Notes: generated by a model not told the origin, from the letters alone. DNA of 39,718 bases from Rhodobacteraceae bacterium UBA3069 (GCA_002366795.1 DFBX01000132.1:476-40193); one strand, 5' to 3'. Positions 8,855 to 17,222 are shown, counted from the stretch's first letter. Program-made: numbers and translations.

Positions 8855-9790
8855 ATGAAAATCGCCTTCCAGATGGACCCGATCGGGCCGATCGACATCA
8901 ATGCTGACAGCACGTTCCGCATCGCGCTTGAGGCGCAGGCGCGCGGGCACGAGCTGTTCTATTACACTCCTGACAAGCTGGCCTATGAAGAGGGACGGAT
9001 CACCGCGCGCGGCTGGCCCCTGACCGTCCGTCGCGAAGTCGGGAACCATTACACCTTGGGCGAAGAGCAGGTCGTGGACCTGTCCACCTACGATGTTGTA
9101 TGGCTGCGGCAGGATCCGCCGTTCGATATGTTCTACATCACCACGACGCATCTGCTGGACCGTATCCACCCGAAAACGCTGGTCGTGAACGATCCGTTCT
9201 GGGTGCGTAACTATCCGGAAAAGCTGCTGGTTCTGGATTTCCCGCAGTTGACCCCGCCCACGACCATCGCCCGCGACCTGGACACGATCCGCGCCTTCAA
9301 GGAGCGGCACGGCGACATCATCCTCAAGCCGCTGTACGGCAACGGCGGCGCGGGCGTGTTCCGCCTGACCATGGACGACCGCAATCTTTCCTCGCTGCAC
9401 GAGCTGTTCACCGGCTTCTCGCGCGAGCCTTTGATCGTGCAGAAATACCTGTCGGCTGTCAGTGCCGGCGACAAGCGCGTGATCCTTGTGGATGGCGAGC
9501 CTGTCGGCGCGATCAATCGTGTGCCTGCTGTCGGCGAGACGCGGTCGAACATGCATGTGGGCGGTCGGCCCGAAAAGATCGGCCTGACCGAGCGGGACAT
9601 GGAAATCTGTGCCGCCATCGGGCCTTTGCTGCGCGAGAAGGGCCAGATTTTCGTCGGTATCGACGTGATCGGTGATTACCTGACCGAGATCAACGTGACC
9701 TCGCCCACTGGCATTCAGGAGCTGGAGCGGTTCGACGGCACCAATGTTGCGCAGAAAATCTGGGAGGCGATCGAGGCGAAGCGGGCCTGA
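8855..9790 (+). CDS. gshB: Glutathione synthetase
   Basis: ATP-grasp ligase joining gamma-glutamylcysteine and glycine to make glutathione. 311 residues, the prokaryotic GshB length. Visible features are the N-terminal AFQMDPIGPIDINADSTF (the first hallmark of GshB), the ATP-grasp elements ILKPLYGNGGAGVFRL and the C-terminal EINVTSPTGIQELERFDG with metal-binding Glu and Asn. GGAGTG lies about 9 nt before the ATG. It probably forms a transcription unit with rsmI and yraN; the next gene begins 3 nt after its stop. Confidence 0.97.
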   Translation: MKIAFQMDPIGPIDINADSTFRIALEAQARGHELFYYTPDKLAYEEGRITARGWPLTVRREVGNHYTLGEEQVVDLSTYDVVWLRQDPPFDMFYITTTHLLDRIHPKTLVVNDPFWVRNYPEKLLVLDFPQLTPPTTIARDLDTIRAFKERHGDIILKPLYGNGGAGVFRLTMDDRNLSSLHELFTGFSREPLIVQKYLSAVSAGDKRVILVDGEPVGAINRVPAVGETRSNMHVGGRPEKIGLTERDMEICAAIGPLLREKGQIFVGIDVIGDYLTEINVTSPTGIQELERFDGTNVAQKIWEAIEAKRA

Positions 9791-9793
9791 CCC

Positions 9794-10699
9794 ATGTCCC
9801 TGATGCGTCCCGTTTTGAACCTGATGTTGCGGCTGTTCGAGCAGCCCTATCTGGCCCGCGTCAACGAACCGGCCGATGTGCGTGCATCTTTCGATCGCAA
9901 GGCGCGGCTGATGTTCCGGTCGCCGCGGGGCACGCGGTGCGAATGGGATGATCTGGGCGGGGTGCGGGCCTTGCGTGTGTGTCACGGACAGGCGCAGGGC
10001 GATGCGCAAATCCTGTATCTGCATGGCGGGGCCTATGTGTTTGGCTCGCCGCGCAGCCACCAAGGGATCGCGGGGCAAATGTCGCGCCTGACGGGGTTGC
10101 CCGTCTGGCTGCCGCATTACCGGCTTGCGCCGGAGCATCCTTTCCCCGCCGCGCTGGACGATGCGCTGGCCGCCTGTCGCGCCATGCCCAGCCCGGTGAT
10201 CATTGCCGGGGACAGTGCGGGCGGCGGTCTGGCGCTGGCGCTTTTGGCGCGCATCTGCGCCGAGGGATTGCCGCAACCCCTTATGACCATTTCTTTTTCC
10301 CCATTCGCGGACATGACCTATTCGGGCGGTTCCATTAAGTCGAACGCGCGGGCAGAGGTGATGCTGCCGGTTCGCCGGCTTGAAGAACTGCGCGAGATGT
10401 ACCTGCAAGGGGCCGATCCGCGCGACCCGCGTTGCTCGCCGCTCTTTGCCGATTTCAAGGGCGCAGGGCCGGTGGTGATGACCGCCTCGGACAGCGAGAT
10501 TTTGCGCGATGACGCCCGCCGGATGGCCGCGCGGTTGCGCGGTCAGGGCGTCGCGGCGGACTTGATCGAGGGGCGGGGCCTGCCGCATGCCTGGCCCTAT
10601 TTTCACCCGATCCTGCCAGAGGCGCGGGCCACCTTGCGCGACATTGCGGCGCGTATCGCACGGGTTATCCCGCCTTCATCCCCGCAATCCGGTAGCTGA
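9794..10699 (+). CDS. Alpha/beta hydrolase, hormone-sensitive-lipase family
   Basis: 301-residue cytoplasmic esterase-like protein. It has the HSL-family oxyanion motif HGGAY around residue 77, the nucleophile elbow GDSAGG (Ser141), an acidic residue in TASDSEILRDDA and the catalytic His in GLPHAW. These make a complete Ser-Asp-His triad for hydrolysis of short-chain esters; the substrate cannot be told. It starts 3 nt after gshB and is likely cotranscribed. Its 3' end overlaps the 3' end of the convergent yifB gene by 35 bp. Confidence 0.9.
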   Translation: MSLMRPVLNLMLRLFEQPYLARVNEPADVRASFDRKARLMFRSPRGTRCEWDDLGGVRALRVCHGQAQGDAQILYLHGGAYVFGSPRSHQGIAGQMSRLTGLPVWLPHYRLAPEHPFPAALDDALAACRAMPSPVIIAGDSAGGGLALALLARICAEGLPQPLMTISFSPFADMTYSGGSIKSNARAEVMLPVRRLEELREMYLQGADPRDPRCSPLFADFKGAGPVVMTASDSEILRDDARRMAARLRGQGVAADLIEGRGLPHAWPYFHPILPEARATLRDIAARIARVIPPSSPQSGS

Positions 10700-12179
10700 C
10701 AGCCTCGGCCATGTGGTGCCGTTGCACGCCGTCCGCCCCGTCCAGATCGGCGATGGTGCGGGCCACGCGCAATATCCGGTGATAGCCCCTTGCGGTCAGG
10801 CCGAACCGGTCGGCCACGCGGGAAATCAGCGCGCGCCCCTCAGCATCGGGGGTGGCGATACGCTCCAGCAACTCGCCCTCGGCATCGGCGTTCAGTCGCG
10901 CGTCCGGGGTGTCGGCATAGCGTGTGGCCTGCACCGCCCGCGCCGCCGCGACCCGCGCTGCCACCACGGCGGATGATTCACCATTCGCAGGCAAGTCCAA
11001 GTCAGAGAAATGCACTGGCGGCACGTCCAGCCGCATGTCGAACCTGTCCATCAGCGGCCCGCTGATCCGGCCCATGTAATCTTCGCCGCATTTCGGGGCG
11101 CGTGAACAGGCGCGGGCCGGATCGGTCATGTGACCGCATTTGCAGGGGTTCGCGGCGGCGACCAGCATGAAACGGCAAGGGTATCGCGTATGGGCATTGG
11201 CGCGGGCGACGACGACCTCGCCGGTTTCCAGCGGTTGGCGCAGGGTTTCCAGCACTTGGCGGCTGAATTCGGGCAGTTCATCCAGAAACAGAACGCCGTT
11301 ATGGGCCATCGACACCTCGCCCGGTTTCGCGCCGCGCCCGCCCCCGACCATCGCCGCCATGGAGGCCGTGTGATGCGGTGCGCGATGCGGCGCGGTGCGT
11401 GAAATGCCGCCCCCCGGCAGCGCCCCGGCCAGCGAATGGATCATGGATGTTTCCAACGCCTCCTCGGGGATCAGGGGGGGCAGGATGCCGGGCAGGCGCG
11501 CGGCCAGCATGGATTTGCCAGACCCCGGCGGGCCGGCCAACAGCAGGTGGTGCCGGCCAGCGGCGGCGATTTCCAGCGCGCGCTTGGCTTTTTCCTGCCC
11601 TTTCACATCGCGCAAGCACGGGGTTTGCGGCGCATCTGCGATTTGGCCGGGGCTGGCGGGGGCGATGGGGGACTGGCCGGTGAAATGGCGCAGCGCCTCG
11701 CCCAGGTCGCGGCAGCCATAGACAGGGGTGGCCCCGACCCAGGCCGCCTCTGCCCCCGAGGCATGGGGGCAGAACAGCGCGCGGTCGTCTTCGGCGGCGG
11801 CCATGGCGGCGGGCAGGGCGCCCGGCACGGGGATCAGCGATCCGTCCAGCGACAATTCTCCAAGGGCGGTGGTTTCTTCGGCCGCGTCTTGCGGGATCAC
11901 GCCTAGGGCCGCCATCAGGGCAAGGGCGATGGGCAGGTCGAAATGGCTGCCCTCTTTCGGCAGGTCGGCGGGGGACAGATTGATGGAAATGCGCTTGGCC
12001 GGCAAGGCGATCGAAAGCGCGTTCAGCGCGGCGCGCACCCGTTCGCGCGCCTCGCTGACGGCTTTGTCGGGCAGGCCTACGATGGCAAAGCCGGGCATCC
12101 CTTCGGTGACAGCGCATTGCACCTCGACCAAGCGGGCCGTGACCCCTTCGAATGCGACCGTATAGGCCCGTGCGACCAT
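10665..12179 (-). CDS. yifB: YifB/ComM family Mg-chelatase-like AAA+ ATPase
   Basis: About 504 residues, the family length. Order: an N-terminal ChlI/Lon-like domain (ISINLSPADLPKEGSHFDLP), an AAA+ module with Walker A GPPGSGKS and Walker B VLFLDELPEF, then a C-terminal Mg-chelatase domain ending in GLTARGYHRILRVARTIADL. In competent bacteria ComM is a hexameric helicase aiding branch migration of incoming DNA during natural transformation; the role elsewhere is presumed similar. The start ATG at 12179 gives the canonical N-terminus M-VARAYT. Directly before it, separated by 3 nt, is a run of 11 G (on the coding strand) that serves as the only Shine-Dalgarno-like sequence. Overlaps the alpha/beta hydrolase gene tail to tail. 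Confidence 0.95.
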   Translation of the reverse strand: MVARAYTVAFEGVTARLVEVQCAVTEGMPGFAIVGLPDKAVSEARERVRAALNALSIALPAKRISINLSPADLPKEGSHFDLPIALALMAALGVIPQDAAEETTALGELSLDGSLIPVPGALPAAMAAAEDDRALFCPHASGAEAAWVGATPVYGCRDLGEALRHFTGQSPIAPASPGQIADAPQTPCLRDVKGQEKAKRALEIAAAGRHHLLLAGPPGSGKSMLAARLPGILPPLIPEEALETSMIHSLAGALPGGGISRTAPHRAPHHTASMAAMVGGGRGAKPGEVSMAHNGVLFLDELPEFSRQVLETLRQPLETGEVVVARANAHTRYPCRFMLVAAANPCKCGHMTDPARACSRAPKCGEDYMGRISGPLMDRFDMRLDVPPVHFSDLDLPANGESSAVVAARVAAARAVQATRYADTPDARLNADAEGELLERIATPDAEGRALISRVADRFGLTARGYHRILRVARTIADLDGADGVQRHHMAEAVSYRIAGMKAG

Positions 12180-12182
12180 GTT

Positions 12183-12193
12183 CCCCCCCCCCC
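12183..12193 (-). repeat. Homopolymer tract G11 in the yifB ribosome-binding region
   Basis: Eleven consecutive C on the plus strand, G on the coding strand, ending 3 nt before the yifB start codon. Such tracts are prone to slippage. Here the tract overlaps the position of the ribosome-binding site, so its length sets both Shine-Dalgarno strength and spacing. It also decides whether an ATG at 12227 is in frame with yifB: at 11 G it is in frame. Confidence 0.85.
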
Positions 12194-12277
12194 GCCTGAT
12201 CAATGCCCGCGGACCGGATGCAGGCATGGTTAACCATGCCTTCCAAAGGATTGAGAAATGGTTAACCGATCAGGAGG

Positions 12278-12958
12278 TCATGCGGGCCAAGCGGCGGTGG
12301 GCAGGTCGATGGCATAGGGAACGGGATCATAGGTTTTGGTCAGGCCGGCAGCCCGCCACGCCCTGAACGCCGGATCGGACAGTGTGGTGTGCACATATTC
12401 GGCCGCCAAGTCGCTGACCGGCAGGTCATAACCCGCGATGCGCGCGGCGGCGGGGGCATAGAAGGCATCGGCCAGCGAATATTCCCCGAACAGCCACGGC
12501 CCGTTCGCGCCATAACGGCTGCGGGCCAGCGTCCAAAGCTCCTGAATGCGGGCCAGGTCGGATTTCACGGCGTCGGACGGGGCAAAGCCCTGGTAGACAT
12601 GCAGCAATTGCATCGGGCAATCGCCCCGCAACGCGCCGAACCCCGAATGCATTTCCGAGGCCAGCCAGCGGGCCAGCGCCCGCGCACTGGGATCGGCGGG
12701 CCACATGCCTGCATCGGGGTGGCGGGAGGCCAGTTCCTCGGCCATGGCCAGGGTTTCGCCGATCACAGTGCCATCGGGGCAGCGCAGCACCGGCACAAGA
12801 CGCGCAGGGGCGAGGCCGGCCAGATACTTGGCCATGGAGCCCGCGTAAAGACCGACCATTTTTTCATCATAGGGGATGCCGAATTTCTCTAGCATCAGCC
12901 AGCCGCGCAAGGACCAACTGGAAAAGCTTTTGTCACCGATAAAAATCTCGTATTGCAT
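12278..12958 (-). CDS. Glutathione S-transferase family protein
   Basis: 226-residue protein with a thioredoxin-fold N-terminal domain (IFIGDKSFSSWSLRGWLML, the usual start of this GST group, where a Ser in the SSWS segment is the likely glutathione-activating residue) and an all-helical C-terminal domain. The segment LVPVLRCPDGTVIGETLAM contains the cis-Pro loop and the SNAIL-like ET motif that hold glutathione. The substrate is unknown. The ATG at 12958 is preceded by GGACAC. It lies between the cobU/phosphatase pair and yifB on the same strand but with gaps, so cotranscription is not assured. Confidence 0.88.
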   Translation of the reverse strand: MQYEIFIGDKSFSSWSLRGWLMLEKFGIPYDEKMVGLYAGSMAKYLAGLAPARLVPVLRCPDGTVIGETLAMAEELASRHPDAGMWPADPSARALARWLASEMHSGFGALRGDCPMQLLHVYQGFAPSDAVKSDLARIQELWTLARSRYGANGPWLFGEYSLADAFYAPAAARIAGYDLPVSDLAAEYVHTTLSDPAFRAWRAAGLTKTYDPVPYAIDLPTAAWPA

Positions 12959-13038
12959 AGGGGTGTCCTGTCTGTTGCCTTTGCCCAGCATCCAGCCAGT
13001 CGCCCCATCAGCAAAGCGAAAATATGTGCGTCAATCCA

Positions 13039-13590
13039 TCAAGGATTGTGATTGATTAGTGGCGCGTTGTTTTCGTGCAAATGCACCTCTGTCACCGAGA
13101 GGTTGTCGATCTTATGCGCAAAAACCTGTTGCGCGGTCAGGCCAAGGGCGCGTTGCAACTGCGACAGGATCGCGCCGAAATGGGCGACGACGATGGCCTC
13201 GTTCGTGTGCCCTGCCAGCCGGTCGATGACGGATGACACCCGCGCCGACATGGTATTCCAGCTTTCGCCGCCGGGCGGGGCGATGTCGCCCTGACCTTCC
13301 CAGAAGCGGCGCGACAGGACCGGGTCGATCTGGTCGAAACGCTGCATTTCCCAGTCGCCGAAATGAATCTCGCGTAGGTCTGCATCATGGGGCAGGCGGG
13401 GGCGGCTGCCCTGTATCGCATCGGCGGTGGCCATTGCACGGGACAGGTCCGAAGATACCACCGGAACATCCGGCAAATGCGCCGCCAGCCGCGCCAGCGC
13501 GGCGGTGTCGGACAGGTCGGCGGGTAGGTCGGTCCAGCCTACCATGCCGCGCGCATGGGTCGGGCCGTGGCGCACCAGATGCAGGATCAT
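13039..13590 (-). CDS. Histidine phosphatase, probable CobC-type alpha-ribazole phosphatase
   Basis: 183 residues of the phosphoglycerate-mutase-like histidine phosphatase superfamily. The phosphohistidine motif LVRHGPTH is at the very N-terminus (His8), with SSDLSRAMATA and the second catalytic His in VVAHFGAI near residue 145. It overlaps the upstream cobU as ATGA, so the pair is translationally coupled. With cobU it suggests alpha-ribazole-5'-phosphate phosphatase activity in the lower-ligand loop assembly of cobalamin. The family is broad, so the substrate assignment rests mainly on context. Confidence 0.85.
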   Translation of the reverse strand: MILHLVRHGPTHARGMVGWTDLPADLSDTAALARLAAHLPDVPVVSSDLSRAMATADAIQGSRPRLPHDADLREIHFGDWEMQRFDQIDPVLSRRFWEGQGDIAPPGGESWNTMSARVSSVIDRLAGHTNEAIVVAHFGAILSQLQRALGLTAQQVFAHKIDNLSVTEVHLHENNAPLINHNP

Positions 13591-14132
13591 GTCGCGTCCG
13601 CCGGCAAGGTGCCCCTCAACACCAGTGGCAGGCCCGCCATCACCGTCACGACAAGGTCGGCATGGGCGGCCAGCGCCTGGTTCATCGCGCCATGGGCCTG
13701 CCGGAACGCTCGCGCCTCGGCGGTTTCCGGCACCATGGACAGGCCCATTTCGTTGGTCACAACCACCACCGGCGCGGGGCATTGCGCCAACGCGGCCAGC
13801 ATTTTCGGCCCCGCAAGGCCCATGTCGCCCGCCGCGGCCGCAAGCGAGCCAAGCCACATGGTCGCGCAATCCAGCAAAACGCATTCACCTTTTCGTGTTC
13901 CCGTCAGGGCGGGAAGCAGGTCGGCGCCGGCTTCCTCGGTGCGCCAGCCGGTTCCGCGCCTTTCGCGATGCAGGCGCAATTTTTCCGTCATTTCAGCGTC
14001 TTGTCCCGCCAATCCGGGCTGGAATGTCGCCAGGTAGACCCGTGCATCCGACGCCTGCGCGACCAGTCTTTCGGCCCACATTGACTTGCCCGAGGCCGCC
14101 CCGCCGATCACCAATGTCAGTTTAGGCAACAT
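13587..14132 (-). CDS. cobU: Adenosylcobinamide kinase / adenosylcobinamide-phosphate guanylyltransferase
   Basis: 181-residue bifunctional CobU/CobP enzyme that phosphorylates adenosylcobinamide and then attaches GMP, in late cobalamin synthesis and salvage. The N-terminus LTLVIGGAASGKSMWAERL contains the P-loop GGAASGKS. ARVYLATFQPG and LHRERRGTGWRTEE carry the GTP-binding and the conserved His region with HRERR, and LLDCATMWLGSL is the second family block. Start ATG at 14132. It is divergent from rpoH2, with 104 bp between the starts, and is followed by the histidine phosphatase with a 4-nt overlap. Confidence 0.95.
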   Translation of the reverse strand: MLPKLTLVIGGAASGKSMWAERLVAQASDARVYLATFQPGLAGQDAEMTEKLRLHRERRGTGWRTEEAGADLLPALTGTRKGECVLLDCATMWLGSLAAAAGDMGLAGPKMLAALAQCPAPVVVVTNEMGLSMVPETAEARAFRQAHGAMNQALAAHADLVVTVMAGLPLVLRGTLPADAT

Positions 14133-14159
14133 TTTTCCTACACCTTTATTTGAACCAAA

Positions 14160-14188
14160 TGACCTGTTCATGCGTAACACCCAGGTCA
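14160..14188. promoter_or_regulatory. Perfect 7-bp inverted repeat between cobU and rpoH2
   Basis: TGACCTG at 14160-14166 and CAGGTCA at 14182-14188, separated by 15 nt, in the only intergenic region between the divergent cobU and rpoH2 genes and about 50 bp before the rpoH2 start. The spacing of about two helical turns centre to centre fits a dimeric regulator's operator. No known regulator can be assigned from the sequence. Confidence 0.4.
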
Positions 14189-14236
14189 ATACTCGAAAAA
14201 GGGCAGATTGCACTGCCCGTCAACATGGGGGAAGAT

Positions 14237-15115
14237 ATGGCACTGGATTTCCCGAACGACATGTCCATGTCGCGCAAGGCCATGAAGGCCGAGCTGCTGG
14301 ACGCCGAAACCGAATTGAAACTGGCCTATGCGTGGCGCGATGAGCGTGACGAGGCGGCGCTGCACCGCCTGATCACCGCCTACATGCGCCTCGCCATTTC
14401 CATGGCATCGAAATACCGCCGCTACGGCGCGAACATGAACGACCTGATCCAAGAGGCCGGGCTGGGCCTGATGAAGGCCGCCGACAAGTTCGACCCGGAC
14501 CGCGGCGTGCGGTTTTCAACATACGCTGTGTGGTGGATCAAGGCCTCGATCCAGGATTACGTGATGCGCAACTGGTCGATGGTGCGCACCGGGTCCACGT
14601 CCAGCCAGAAATCGCTGTTCTTCAACATGCGCCGGGTTCAGGCGCGGCTGGAGCGCGAGGCGATGGCGCAGGGCGAAGAACTGGACCGCCACCAGATGCG
14701 GCAAATGATTTCCACCGAGATCGGCGTGCCGCTGCATGATGTCGAGATGATGGAGGGCCGTCTTTCCGGGTCCGATTTCAGCCTGAACGCCACGCAATCG
14801 TCCGAAGATGAGGGGCGCGAATGGATCGACACGCTGGAAGACAACGCTCCCCAAGCCGACCAGACCGTGGAACACAGCCACGACACGGTCGCGCTGCGCC
14901 GCTGGCTGGTGCAGGCGATGGGCGTTCTGTCGGACCGCGAACGACATATCGTTCAACAACGCAAGCTGATCGAACCTGCCCGCACGCTGGAATCCCTCGG
15001 TGATGAACTGGGTCTGTCCAAGGAACGCATCCGCCAACTGGAGGTCGCGGCCTTCACCAAGATGCGCAAATCGCTTGAAAATCAAAGCCAAGAGGTGCTT
15101 GAGCTTCTCGTATGA
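14237..15115 (+). CDS. rpoH2: RNA polymerase sigma-32-type factor, RpoHII group
   Basis: 292-residue sigma-70-family factor. It has region 2 (LITAYMRLAISMASKY, then DLIQEAGLGLMKAADKFD and RFSTYAVWWIKASIQDYVM), the sigma-32 specific RpoH box QKSLFFNMRR (residues 124-133), and region 4 with the helix-turn-helix ESLGDELGLSKERIRQLE. In Rhodobacter and roseobacters, RpoHII serves singlet-oxygen/oxidative and heat responses and is often under RpoE control. I could not find a convincing RpoE site upstream. GGGGGAAG precedes the ATG at 14237; an upstream in-frame ATG at 14225 is less likely. The stop overlaps the next gene as ATGA. Confidence 0.93.
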   Translation: MALDFPNDMSMSRKAMKAELLDAETELKLAYAWRDERDEAALHRLITAYMRLAISMASKYRRYGANMNDLIQEAGLGLMKAADKFDPDRGVRFSTYAVWWIKASIQDYVMRNWSMVRTGSTSSQKSLFFNMRRVQARLEREAMAQGEELDRHQMRQMISTEIGVPLHDVEMMEGRLSGSDFSLNATQSSEDEGREWIDTLEDNAPQADQTVEHSHDTVALRRWLVQAMGVLSDRERHIVQQRKLIEPARTLESLGDELGLSKERIRQLEVAAFTKMRKSLENQSQEVLELLV

Positions 15116-15903
15116 GGATACTTGCCCTGATCGGCCTGATGGCCACGCCGCTTTGCGCCGAGATTGCCCTGCCCGCGGACACCAAGGTCGTGATCGCGGG
15201 CGAGGTGCATGACAACCCAGCTCATCACCGTGTGCAGGCGGATCTGGTCATGCAGGCCCGGCCCGCCGCGCTGGTGTTCGAGATGTTGACAGTGGCGCAG
15301 GCCGCCGCTGCAACCTCCGACATGCTGGGCGACAGGGATGCGCTGGGCGCGGCACTGGAATGGGACGCGTCCGGCTGGCCCGATTTCGGCCTGTATTACC
15401 CGATTTTCGCCGCGTCGGGCGATGCCCGTATCTATGGCGCGCTGGTGCCCCGCGATGCGGCCCGCGCAGCGATGCAGACCGGCGTGGCGGCGGCATTTGG
15501 ACAGGGCGCGGCAGATTATGGCCTGACCACGCCGCTGCCCGAGGATGAGCAATTGCAGCGCGAGGCCGACCAGCAAGAGGCGCATTGCAACGCGCTGCCC
15601 GATGATCTGCTGCCCGCAATGGTCGATATCCAGCGCCTGCGCGACGCGGCGCTGGCCCGTGCGACCTTGCAGGCGTTGGACGATACCGGCGGCCCGGTCG
15701 TGGTGATCACCGGCAATGGCCACGCGCGGCGTGATCGCGGGGTGCCGGTTTACCTGGCCCGGCTGCGCCCTGATCTTCCGGTCTTTGTTCTGGGCCAGAC
15801 CGAAGAGGGCGAGCCACAAGAGACAGGCGATCTGTTCGACCTGATCCTGACCGCCCCGCCCGTGGATCGACCCGACCCCTGTGAGGCATTTCGCAAGGGC
15901 TGA
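15112..15903 (+). CDS. ChaN family protein, probable haem-binding
   Basis: 263 residues. A signal peptide is visible (MRILALIGLMATPLCA, cleavage before EIAL). The mature part has the ChaN/DUF399 pattern: VVIAGEVHDNPAHHRVQADLV, LVFEMLT, then near the end VVVITGNGHARRDRGVPVYL. Campylobacter ChaN binds haem as a dimer; a role in iron or haem handling at the membrane is the best guess. It is translationally coupled to rpoH2 by a 4-nt overlap, so it is expected to be made under the same stress conditions as the sigma factor. Confidence 0.87.
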   Translation: MRILALIGLMATPLCAEIALPADTKVVIAGEVHDNPAHHRVQADLVMQARPAALVFEMLTVAQAAAATSDMLGDRDALGAALEWDASGWPDFGLYYPIFAASGDARIYGALVPRDAARAAMQTGVAAAFGQGAADYGLTTPLPEDEQLQREADQQEAHCNALPDDLLPAMVDIQRLRDAALARATLQALDDTGGPVVVITGNGHARRDRGVPVYLARLRPDLPVFVLGQTEEGEPQETGDLFDLILTAPPVDRPDPCEAFRKG

Positions 15904-15976
15904 CCAATCCCTTTGCAGCATTGAGTTTCCCGGCAGCCACCCGTAAGACTTGGCGGGCAAAATGTCGGAGGTGCCC

Positions 15977-17170
15977 ATGCTGGCCGGAAAGCGTATTCTT
16001 CTGATCATCGGTGGCGGTATCGCCGCCTATAAAACCCCTGACCTTATCCGCCGCCTTCGCGAACGCGGGGCCGAGGTGACGCCCGTGCTGACCCGCGCGG
16101 CCGAGGAGTTCGTGACCCCGCTGACCATTGGCGCAGTGGCAGGCGTGGCCCCGCACCGTGACCTGTTCGACCTGACGACCGAGGCTGAGATGGGCCATAT
16201 CCAGCTGTCCCGCTCTGCCGATCTGATCGTCGTTGCCCCCGCCACGGCGGACCTGATGGCGAAGATGGCGCAGGGGTTGGCGAATGATCTGGCTTCTACG
16301 CTTTTGTTGGCGACGGATACGCCGGTGTTGATCGCCCCCGCGATGAATGTGCGCATGTGGAACCACCCTGCGACGCAGCGCAATATCGCGACGCTGAAAG
16401 GCGACGGGGTTGGTTTTGTCGGCCCCGAAGTGGGCAACATGGCCTGCGGCGAACACGGGCCGGGCCGCATGTCGGAGCCTTTGGGAATTGTCGCTGCGGT
16501 GGAACAGGCGTTGGCGAACGGGCCATTGAAGGGCAAGCATATTCTGGTGACATCCGGCCCCACCCATGAGCCGATTGATCCGGTGCGCTATATCGCCAAC
16601 CGATCCTCGGGCGCGCAGGGCACGGCGATTGCCGCCGCGCTGGCGGCTTTGGGCGCGGATGTGACATTTGTCACCGGCCCCGCCGATGTGCCGCCCCCCG
16701 CCGGTGTGCGGGTGGTCGCGGTTCAAACCGCGCGCGAGATGCTGGAAGCCGTACAGGCGGCATTGCCCGCCGATGCAGCTGTGATGGCGGCGGCGGTGGC
16801 CGATTGGCGCGTCGCCTCGGCCTCGGACCGGAAGCTGAAGAAGACCAGGGACGGGATGCCCGCGCTTGAATTTGCCGAAAACCCGGACATCTTGGCGCAG
16901 GTTAGCCAGATGGCGACAGGACGCCCCGGGTTGGTGGTGGGCTTTGCCGCCGAAACCAATGATGTTGTGGAAAACGCCACCGCAAAGGGCAAGCGCAAGG
17001 GCTGCGACTGGATCATGGCCAATGACGTGTCGCCCGTGACCGGCATCATGGGCGGGTCCGAGAACGCAGTTATTCTGATTTCCGACGCCGGGGCCGAGGA
17101 ATGGGAGCGTATGGGTAAGGTGGACGTCGCCAAGCGATTGGCAGATCGGATTGCTGCGGCGCTTGTCTGA
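15977..17170 (+). CDS. coaBC: Bifunctional phosphopantothenoylcysteine decarboxylase / phosphopantothenate-cysteine ligase
   Basis: Two steps of coenzyme A synthesis from 4'-phosphopantothenate. The N-terminal CoaC flavoprotein domain has GGGIAAYKTPDLIRRL, the catalytic His region VAPHRDLFDL, and APAMNVRMW with the conserved PxMNxxMW. The C-terminal CoaB domain has VTSGPTHEPIDPVRYIANRS and the conserved lysine pair in DRKLKKTRDG followed by FAENPDIL. About 397 residues. GGAGGT lies 6 nt before the ATG at 15977, which is why I prefer it to the in-frame ATG at 15962. dut follows after the intergenic repeat. Confidence 0.96.
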   Translation: MLAGKRILLIIGGGIAAYKTPDLIRRLRERGAEVTPVLTRAAEEFVTPLTIGAVAGVAPHRDLFDLTTEAEMGHIQLSRSADLIVVAPATADLMAKMAQGLANDLASTLLLATDTPVLIAPAMNVRMWNHPATQRNIATLKGDGVGFVGPEVGNMACGEHGPGRMSEPLGIVAAVEQALANGPLKGKHILVTSGPTHEPIDPVRYIANRSSGAQGTAIAAALAALGADVTFVTGPADVPPPAGVRVVAVQTAREMLEAVQAALPADAAVMAAAVADWRVASASDRKLKKTRDGMPALEFAENPDILAQVSQMATGRPGLVVGFAAETNDVVENATAKGKRKGCDWIMANDVSPVTGIMGGSENAVILISDAGAEEWERMGKVDVAKRLADRIAAALV

Positions 17171-17180
17171 TAATGCGGAT

Positions 17181-17215
17181 GCCTCCGGCGGAGGGTATTT
17201 CAAGAACAATGAAGG
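17181..17215 (+). repeat. Short intergenic repeat, copy 2
   Basis: Starts 10 nt after the coaBC stop. It contains GCC-TCC-GGC, then GGGTATTT, a variable triplet and GAACAATGAA, followed by the dut ribosome-binding region. It matches the copy at 1831-1865. The element fills most of the gap between coaBC and dut, so it is probably transcribed. Confidence 0.6.
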
Positions 17216-17222
17216 CAGGGCG

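Noticed and set aside
14130..14236. A possible EcfG- or RpoE-type promoter before rpoH2 (TGAACC... near CGTAAC)
   Set aside because: Both boxes deviate from the consensus and the spacing is flexible; not enough to call.
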